DNA of 18,162 nt from Chloroflexota bacterium (GTDB taxonomy: Bacteria > Chloroflexota > Anaerolineae > CG2-30-64-16): contig JAKPQT010000731.1 of NCBI GenBank assembly GCA_029555885.1, positions 1 through 18,162 of the forward strand. Direction: 5' to 3'. Position 1 is the stretch's first letter, and every line of letters begins with the position of its first letter. The notes beneath the pieces were generated by a model. The model saw nothing but the letters and a program-made list of their open reading frames with translations, did no database searches and was not told the origin of the DNA. Of the stretch, positions 14,001 through 18,162 are shown piece by piece. The position numbers were made by a program, and so were the translations under genes.

Positions 14001-14652
14001 GAGGGTTGCAGCCCTGCTTGTATCAAACCTCAATGGACTTGTGACCGCCTTCGCTGCGGCTGCTGGGGCAGATGGGTTCTCCTCGGGGCAGCGGACGCGC
14101 CTGCGCAGTCTGGCCCGCTTTTACGAGCGACTGGACCTGGCTGCGCCGGTGGGGGAACTCGTCCGGCAGGCGGTCGCGTTCACGGGCGATGAGCAGGCGG
14201 GGCGCGTTCCAGAGCTGCTGCGCCGCGCCGAATCGTCTGGGTTATCCTTACGGGCGTTCCTGCAAGATATCGCGCTGCGTGGAGAGACGGACGATTACGA
14301 CCCACGCGCGGATCGCGTCGCACTGCTGACGCTGCACGCCGCGAAGGGGTTGGAATTCCCGGTCGTGTTCATTGTCGGCTGCGAGGAGGGGCTGCTGCCC
14401 TACGAGCGGTCGAGCCTGTCCACGGACGTGGACCTGGACGAGGAGCGGCGGCTGTTCTATGTGGGCATGACGCGGGCGCGGCACAAGCTTGTGCTGACCA
14501 GCGCGCGCACCCGTTTCCTGTTCGGCCTGCGGATGGAGAATTCGCCCTCGCGTTTCGTGGGCGACATCCAGGACGCGCTCAAACAGGTGCGGGAGATGGC
14601 GCCGGGGCGGGCCAAAAAGAAGGCGGAGAACGAGCAGTTGAGCCTGTTCTGA
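11023..14652 (+). CDS. Endonuclease Q-type PHP nuclease fused to UvrD-family helicase
   Basis: 1209-residue predicted DNA-repair protein. Residues 1-425 match endonuclease Q, which in archaea and some bacteria nicks DNA 5' of deaminated bases (uracil, hypoxanthine) and abasic sites. Metal ligands of the PHP fold are visible: H8, H10 and H13, D42 and H45 (GTGDVAHPGW), E93, H113, H169 (AHIWTPW), E202, D228 and H230 (NSDAH). A zinc-finger-like set C284, C300, C303 (with H281) and the GVMHRVEALADRP stretch are EndoQ marks. Residues about 435-550 are a Pro/Gly/Ala-rich linker full of DNA palindromes. Residues 554-1209 are an SF1A helicase with Walker A GPGTGKT at 578-584, DEYQD at 762-766, GDPDQAIYGFRGAD, LTLHAAKGLEF at 1102-1112 and YVGMTRAR at 1146-1153. 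QFSLF (430-434) ends the first half and QLSLF (1205-1209) ends the protein; both look like sliding-clamp motifs. All key residues of both enzymes appear intact. Confidence 0.92.
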   Translation: MKIVADLHIHSHFSRATSKNLTFEHLSRWAQLKGVHVVGTGDVAHPGWLKEMREKLVPAEEGLFRLRDELADTVQATVPPACRGTVRFMLGGEISNIYKRAGRSGETRTRKVHNVVFAPSFEAVERLQARLEKIGNIRADGRPILGLDSRDLLETMLDADSECRLIPAHIWTPWFSLLGSKSGFDSIEECYGDLTSHIFAVETGLSSDPPMNWRVSSLDRYTLVSNSDAHSPEKLAREATLFDTELSYGAIFAALERGEAPAFGGTVEFFPEEGKYHLDGHRKCGVVWEPPVTLAHGGICTGCGKEVTVGVMHRVEALADRPAGHPPSRAAPYDSLIPLPEVLSEVYGVGAGSKQVEAEYAKLLARLGPELTILRAAPLAEIAAAGGERLAEGIGRMRRGEVVAEAGYDGEYGVIRLFRAAALPGAGGAQFSLFGEEEVDEGSLPEEPPERKPAAGGRPAAGGLESKDAPSTGDSLSSVLSRPPAQDALIMHESPPGEPPERRPAAGGRPAAGGLESKDAPSTGGAETFEVSGQPQVGTTSKVLHESPSADDSLLAGLNPAQRDAVLCTAVPLVIVAGPGTGKTRTLTVRIAHLIKVHGVAPEAILAITFTNKAAAEMAERLTALLGADIAARVTVSTFHAFGAHLLRVWAAEAGLDPDFVICTDADRLTLLREAAPELTPVEAERLLVRISDAKNRLQGSAEVAAAGDADLSAVYARYEAALHDNVALDFDDLLLRTVRLLESRPEVLSAVHARYRWLSVDEYQDVNLAQVRLLRLLTAGGANLCVIGDPDQAIYGFRGADRSYFLAFQQDYPTARLLRLSDNYRSTQLILDAAVQVLAAQRAEQVPPLHAVAALAEFSEQVRLDTHRAATDRAEAEYVVHQIEQMVGGTSYFSVDSGRLDGDPRAEPGGAERAFGDFAVLYRLGAQSRALIEAFDRSGIPYQCAGHAPLSGDAAVRRVLAHLWLTVQPRSKVHLAAVLAAGKPAFPASAQARVAALLVSNLNGLVTAFAAAAGADGFSSGQRTRLRSLARFYERLDLAAPVGELVRQAVAFTGDEQAGRVPELLRRAESSGLSLRAFLQDIALRGETDDYDPRADRVALLTLHAAKGLEFPVVFIVGCEEGLLPYERSSLSTDVDLDEERRLFYVGMTRARHKLVLTSARTRFLFGLRMENSPSRFVGDIQDALKQVREMAPGRAKKKAENEQLSLF
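12361..12442 (+). repeat. Direct repeat copy A inside the fusion linker, built of palindromes
   Basis: 82-bp unit with five differences from copy B, which lies exactly 153 bp (51 codons) downstream. It contains two tandem hairpins, GCCCGCC-GCA-GGCGGGC at 12378-12394 and 12396-12412, then AGTCGAAGGA-CGC-TCCTTCGACT at 12416-12438. It is read in frame as residues 447-473 (EPPERKPAAGG, RPAAGG, LESKDAPSTG). Frame and protein sequence are kept, with one Lys/Arg change between copies. Confidence 0.9.
12514..12595 (+). repeat. Direct repeat copy B inside the fusion linker
   Basis: Second 82-bp unit, residues 498-524. Of its five differences from copy A, three are silent and two together change Lys to Arg. 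The first hairpin here is altered to GCCCGCT-GCA-GGTGGGC, which loses one Watson-Crick pair (T-G wobble remains in RNA). The AGTCGAAGGA hairpin is intact at 12569-12591 with loop TGC/CGC-type change (ATG versus ACG context). Confidence 0.9.
12602..12652. repeat. Nested palindrome C inside the fusion linker
   Basis: Perfect 14-bp arms AGACCTTCGAGGTT (12602-12615) and complement (12639-12652) enclose a second perfect hairpin, GCCAACC-GCA-GGTTGGC (12620-12636). The inner hairpin has the same 7-bp arm length and GCA loop as those in copies A and B but a different arm sequence, with compensating changes on both sides. It is translated in frame (about residues 527-544, TFEVSGQPQVGTTSKV). Confidence 0.85.
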
Positions 14653-14664
14653 GGGGTAAGAGTC

Positions 14665-14713
14665 TGTTAACGCAACGGGGCGCACCGCTGCGGTGCGCCC
14701 CGTTGCGTTAACA
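14665..14713. terminator. Perfect 23-bp-arm palindrome between convergent genes
   Basis: Arms at 14665-14687 and 14691-14713 are perfectly complementary around a 3-nt CTG loop; each arm begins or ends with the TGTTAAC / GTTAACA sequence, and the inner part is GC-rich. It starts 12 bp after the stop of the helicase gene and ends 13 bp before the stop of nuoN on the other strand. It is well placed as a bidirectional terminator, though no T-run follows on either strand. A dispersed REP-like repeat is the alternative. Confidence 0.7.
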
Positions 14714-14726
14714 CATGCAATCGGTC

Positions 14727-16178
14727 CTACCGCAGCGCGAGTACCGCCACCGCCTCGCGAATGGACTCCATCCACGGGTACTGCCACAGCCCCAGCACCA
14801 GGGTCGCCAGGCCGGCGATGACGAGGGTCGTCCAGACGGCCCAGCCCGTGCGCGGGATATCGGTCGTGGCCGGCACGGAGCCGCCCATGTACATCAGCAC
14901 CGTGACGCGCAGGTAGTAGTAGGCGGCGATGGCGCTGTTGAGGACGCCGACAACCGCCAGCCAGGCCAGCCCGCCCTCGACCGCGCCGGAGAAGACGTAG
15001 AGCTTGCCGAAGAACCCGGCCAGCGGAGGCATACCGGTCAGTGCGAACATGAAGACGGCCATCAGTAGGGCGAGCGCGGGCCGGCGGGCCGACAGCCCCG
15101 CGACATCCTCGGTCGTCACATCGTTCCGGTCGCGGCGCTGCACGGCCTGGATGACCGCGAATGCGCCCAGGTTCATGAAGGTGTAGGCGATCAAGTAGTA
15201 TAGCGCGCCCTCGAACCCCCGCTCATTGCCGGCGGCCAGCCCGGTGAGGACGTAGCCCGCGTGCGCGATGCTGGAGTATGCGAGCATGCGCTTGAGGCTC
15301 GTCTGCCGCAACGCAGCCAGGTTGCCCAGGGTCATGGTCACGACGGCCAGCCCGGCCAGCGCCAGCAGCCACGGCTTTTCGACGCTCGACACGGCGGCCA
15401 GCACCCGAATCAGCGAGACGAACGCAGCCGTCTTGGTCGCGACGGACATGAACGCGGTGACGGAGGTCGGCGCGCCCTGGTAGACATCGGGCGTCCACAT
15501 GTGGAACGGGACCAGCGCCAGCTTGAACCCGTAGCCGACAAGCAGCAGCCCCATGCCTATGGGCAGCAGCGGCGCAAACGGCAGCGAGGCCGACAGCGGT
15601 GCGATGCCCATGTTGATATCGGCCAGATTCGTGGAGCCTGTTGCGCCGTAGATGAGCGCCATGCCGTACAGGAAGAAGCCGCTGGCAAAGGCGCCGAGCA
15701 GGAAGTACTTCAGCGCGGCTTCGCTCGACCGCGCATCGCGCCGCGCAGAGCCGACCAGGATGTACAGCGCCAGCGAGAAGATTTCCAGGCCCAGGAAGAT
15801 GGTGATGAAGTCGCTGGCCTTCGCCATGACGATCATGCCGGCGGTCGCCAGCAGCAGCAGCGCGACATAGGCGCCGGGCCGCCGCGTGAAGTCCGCTGTG
15901 CGCTCCAACGCCAGCAGCAGCGCCAGGCCCGCGGCCACGAGGATCGCGGCGGCGGCGAACAGCCCCAGCTCATCGGCTAGCGTCATGCCCTGGAATTCAG
16001 GGGTGGCGGGACGGACGAGCAGCACGGCGGCCAGCGCGGCTGCCACAGCCAGCAGGCCCAGAAAAGTCAAAACCCGCTTGTTGCGCACCACCAGGTCAGC
16101 CAGCAACACGAGCGCCGCTGCGATGACCAGGATCAGCAAGGGGAGGATGGCCAGGTAATTAAGGGTCGGAAAGCTCAT
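14727..16178 (-). CDS. nuoN: NADH-quinone oxidoreductase subunit N
   Basis: 483-residue antiporter-like membrane subunit of respiratory complex I, one of three that pump protons. About fourteen hydrophobic helices are evident along the chain. Conserved charged residues of the family are present: E132 in FLGLEIFSLALYIL, K157 in EAALKYFLLGAFASG, K219 and H226 in GYGFKLALVPFHMWTPDVYQGAP, and the SLKRMLAYSSIAHAGY segment. I prefer the ATG at 16178 over an in-frame TTG at 16187, since ATG is far more common and both are close to the nuoM stop (10 bp gap). It is the last gene of a leftward nuoL-nuoM-nuoN run, and a strong palindrome follows it. Confidence 0.95.
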   Translation of the reverse strand: MSFPTLNYLAILPLLILVIAAALVLLADLVVRNKRVLTFLGLLAVAAALAAVLLVRPATPEFQGMTLADELGLFAAAAILVAAGLALLLALERTADFTRRPGAYVALLLLATAGMIVMAKASDFITIFLGLEIFSLALYILVGSARRDARSSEAALKYFLLGAFASGFFLYGMALIYGATGSTNLADINMGIAPLSASLPFAPLLPIGMGLLLVGYGFKLALVPFHMWTPDVYQGAPTSVTAFMSVATKTAAFVSLIRVLAAVSSVEKPWLLALAGLAVVTMTLGNLAALRQTSLKRMLAYSSIAHAGYVLTGLAAGNERGFEGALYYLIAYTFMNLGAFAVIQAVQRRDRNDVTTEDVAGLSARRPALALLMAVFMFALTGMPPLAGFFGKLYVFSGAVEGGLAWLAVVGVLNSAIAAYYYLRVTVLMYMGGSVPATTDIPRTGWAVWTTLVIAGLATLVLGLWQYPWMESIREAVAVLALR

Positions 16179-16188
16179 ATCAGCCAAC

Positions 16189-17724
16189 CTATCGCTCAGA
16201 ATCCACAGCCATGCTCACGATGGGCTGTTGCCGGTTCAACGCATCCACGACCGCCTGGGCCGATGGGTTAATCTTGTCGAAGAACAGGTTCGGGAACAGG
16301 CCGATGACGAAGAAGAGCAGGACAATCGGCACGAGCGTGACGATCTCCCGCACGCTCAGGTCGCGCACAGCCATGTTCTCGGCCTTGTTGAGCGGCCCGT
16401 GCAACATCTGGCGGACCGCGACGAGCAGATACCAGGCCGCCAGGATGATGCCGAGCGTACCCAAGATGGCATACGCCCAATTGGTCTGGAAGGCGCCGAG
16501 CAGGATGTTGAACTCGCCTACGAAGCCGTTCAGCCCCGGCAGACCCGCGGATGACAGCGCCACGATGATGAACAGGAACCCGTAGATGGGAATCTGCTTC
16601 CACAGCCCGCCGAAGTCTGCCAGCAGGCGGGTGTGCCGCCGGTTGTACAACATGCCGACCATGAGGAACAGTGCGCCGGTGCTCAGCCCGTGGTTGACCA
16701 TCTGCAGCGTCGCGCCGGCCACGCCCTGCGCATTGAGCGCAAAGACACCGAGCATGACGAAGCCCAGGTGGGCGACGGAGGAGTAGGCGACCAGCGATTT
16801 CACGTCCTTCTGGACGAGCGCCACCAGTGCGCCGTACAGGATGCCGATGATTGCCAGGGCCGCAATCCACGGGCCCAACTGCCGCGACGCGTCCGGGAAG
16901 AGCGGGAGGCAGAAGCGTACGAACCCGTACGTGCCCATCTTCAGCAGGACGCCCGCCAGGATGACCGAGCCGGCAGTCGGCGCGGCGACGTGCGCATCGG
17001 GCAGCCACGTATGGAACGGGAACAGCGGGACCTTGATGGCGAAGGCCAGCCCGAACGCCAGGAAGAGCCAGAATTGCAGGTTGGGCTCCAACCCGATCTG
17101 CTGCAACGCCAGCAGGTCGAACGTCCCGCCGCGGGCATAGAGCACCAGGATGGCGACCAGCATGAGCGCGCTGCCTGCGAAGGTATACAGGAAGAACTTG
17201 AGTGCGGCGTAGATGCGCCACGGCAGCGTGCGGCCGAGGAATGTGTAGGTGCCGTGCGCGTCGCCCCAGCCGCCGATCAGGAAGTACATGGGGATGAGCG
17301 AGAGTTCCCAGAAGGCGTAGAACAGCACCAGGTCCAGCGCGACGAACACGCCGATCATGCCGGTTTCCAGGACCAGCAGCAGCGCCAGGAACGTCTTGAG
17401 CTGCTTCTCGACGCCTTCCCACGAGAACAGGATGACGAGCACCGTCAGGAAGGTGGTGAGCAGCACCAGGAAGAGGCTGATCCCGTCCACGCCCAGGAAA
17501 TACTGGATGGTGAACTGGGGCACCCAGGGCAGCCGCTCGACAAACTGCATCCCGGCCTCGCCCGCCTGCCACCAGACGAAGAGCAGGCAGGAGATGACGA
17601 AGGTCACCAGGCTGACGCCGAGCGCCCACCACTTCTGGAGCCGCTCACCGGGCAGTGCCAGCAGAATCAACCCTCCCACGAGAGGCAGCAGGGTAATAGC
17701 GGATAACAAAGGGAATTGAGTCAT
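16189..17724 (-). CDS. nuoM: NADH-quinone oxidoreductase subunit M
   Basis: 511-residue proton-pumping membrane subunit of complex I. Family residues are visible: E140 in FYAFWELSLIPMYFLIGGWG, K176 in AALKFFLYTFAGS, K231 and H238 in FAIKVPLFPFHTWLPDAHVAAPTAGS, and DVKSLVAYSSVAHLGFVMLG. The E140 position corresponds to the essential glutamate of transmembrane helix 5. The start is taken at the ATG at 17724, preceded by a GAGAGG ribosome-like site on the minus strand; an in-frame GTG at 17736 would overlap that site and sits one base from the nuoL stop. It follows nuoL by 12 bp. Length and motifs are ordinary for the subunit, with nothing broken. Confidence 0.96.
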   Translation of the reverse strand: MTQFPLLSAITLLPLVGGLILLALPGERLQKWWALGVSLVTFVISCLLFVWWQAGEAGMQFVERLPWVPQFTIQYFLGVDGISLFLVLLTTFLTVLVILFSWEGVEKQLKTFLALLLVLETGMIGVFVALDLVLFYAFWELSLIPMYFLIGGWGDAHGTYTFLGRTLPWRIYAALKFFLYTFAGSALMLVAILVLYARGGTFDLLALQQIGLEPNLQFWLFLAFGLAFAIKVPLFPFHTWLPDAHVAAPTAGSVILAGVLLKMGTYGFVRFCLPLFPDASRQLGPWIAALAIIGILYGALVALVQKDVKSLVAYSSVAHLGFVMLGVFALNAQGVAGATLQMVNHGLSTGALFLMVGMLYNRRHTRLLADFGGLWKQIPIYGFLFIIVALSSAGLPGLNGFVGEFNILLGAFQTNWAYAILGTLGIILAAWYLLVAVRQMLHGPLNKAENMAVRDLSVREIVTLVPIVLLFFVIGLFPNLFFDKINPSAQAVVDALNRQQPIVSMAVDSER

Positions 17725-17736
17725 TATGCCTCTCAC

Positions 17737-18162
17737 CTATCGGATCGCCAGCCAGGCCAGCAGTGCCACTGCGCCGAACAGCATTGCCAGGGCGTACAGG
17801 CCGACCATGCCGGTCTGCAAGCGCCGGGCCTGTGTGCCGAGCCAGCCCGTCACCCCGGCCAGCCCGTTCACCGCGCCGTCGATGCCGCGCTGGTCGAACA
17901 CCCGGCCCAGCCAGCCGCCCAGGTCGCGCAGCGGGTTGACGATCACCATGTTGTAGAGCTCGTCGATGTAGTACTTGTTTTCGACCAGCCGGGCGAACCA
18001 GCCCAGCCCTGACCGCACGCGGCCGGGCAGCGCCGGGTCAACGATGTAGGCCCGGTAGGCCGCAAATGCGCCGCCGAGCGCGACCAGCGCGGAGACGACC
18101 AGCAGGATCAGCTCCAGGGTCAGGTTGTGTGCTTCTGCAGCCGCCTCGCCGTGGTGGAACAC
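17737..18162 (-). CDS. nuoL: NADH-quinone oxidoreductase subunit L, C-terminal end (5' part outside window)
   Basis: The frame runs off the right edge; only the last 141 residues are present. They include a transmembrane helix (LELILLVVSALVALGGAFAAYRAYIV), the ARLVENKYYIDELYNMVIVNPLRDLGGWLGRVFDQRGIDGAVNG region typical of the lateral-helix part of NuoL, and a final hydrophobic helix (VGLYALAMLFGAVALLAWLAIR). The first visible codon is GTG, which should be internal valine rather than a start. Order L-M-N matches complex I operons. The antiporter core with its key lysines and glutamate lies outside the window. Confidence 0.93.
   Translation of the reverse strand: MFHHGEAAAEAHNLTLELILLVVSALVALGGAFAAYRAYIVDPALPGRVRSGLGWFARLVENKYYIDELYNMVIVNPLRDLGGWLGRVFDQRGIDGAVNGLAGVTGWLGTQARRLQTGMVGLYALAMLFGAVALLAWLAIR

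Noticed and set aside
16633..17706. Plus-strand frame of 357 codons opposite nuoM
   Set aside because: Glu/Gln/Arg-rich antisense product of hydrophobic codons in a membrane protein gene.
16179..17736. Alternative starts TTG 16187 (nuoN) and GTG 17736 (nuoM)
   Set aside because: Nearby in-frame ATG codons are better placed; the GTG lies upstream of the likely ribosome site used by the ATG at 17724.

Overview
The window is GC-rich bacterial chromosome without RNA genes, insertion sequences or CRISPR. I infer a member of the Chloroflexota (Anaerolineae-like). The grounds are a secreted protein with a Thr/Pro-rich linker and a C-terminal YLPLILR tail, a pattern I recall from that phylum, many palindromic repeats, and the high GC. 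No single gene proves the taxonomy.

Region 1 (1-1789, plus strand) is a probable type II restriction-modification pair: the C-terminal part of a DNA methyltransferase with a TSPPY motif, cut by the left edge, then a PD-(D/E)xK-like endonuclease. Its sampled base composition (about 53-57% GC) is lower than that of the following genes (about 73% in one sampled line), which suggests acquisition by transfer. A small predicted lipoprotein (1786-2277) overlaps its end.

Region 2 (2290-6974, plus strand) is a tight operon: a DUF362 protein, an unrecognised 177-aa protein, a cog3964-like amidohydrolase, a SelA/DgaE-like PLP enzyme and an SGNH/GDSL hydrolase. The last three junctions are 4-nt ATGA overlaps. 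Region 3 (7076-10909, minus strand) converges on it: a 698-residue multi-iron-sulfur NAD/FAD oxidoreductase, a D-amino-acid-oxidase-fold FAD protein (together like HcnAB plus HcnC, or the subunits of amino and imino acid dehydrogenases), and an HD-domain phosphohydrolase. Regions 2 and 3 look like a catabolic locus for an N-acylated or amino-sugar-like compound. The substrate cannot be read from sequence.

Region 4 (11023-14652, plus strand) is the most unusual gene: a 1209-residue fusion of an endonuclease Q-type PHP nuclease with a complete UvrD-type helicase. The two halves are joined by a low-complexity linker built largely from in-frame DNA palindromes, including an 82-bp direct repeat. 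A QxSLF clamp-binding-like motif stands at the end of each half. It seems to be read from an extended -10 promoter so close to the ATG that the mRNA would be leaderless.

Region 5 (14727-18162, minus strand) is the end of a complex I operon: nuoL (partial), nuoM and nuoN. A perfect 23-bp-arm palindrome separates it from region 4. Both gene-end junctions between convergent operons (6975-7075 and 14653-14726) contain long inverted repeats, so palindromic elements are a recurring theme of this window.
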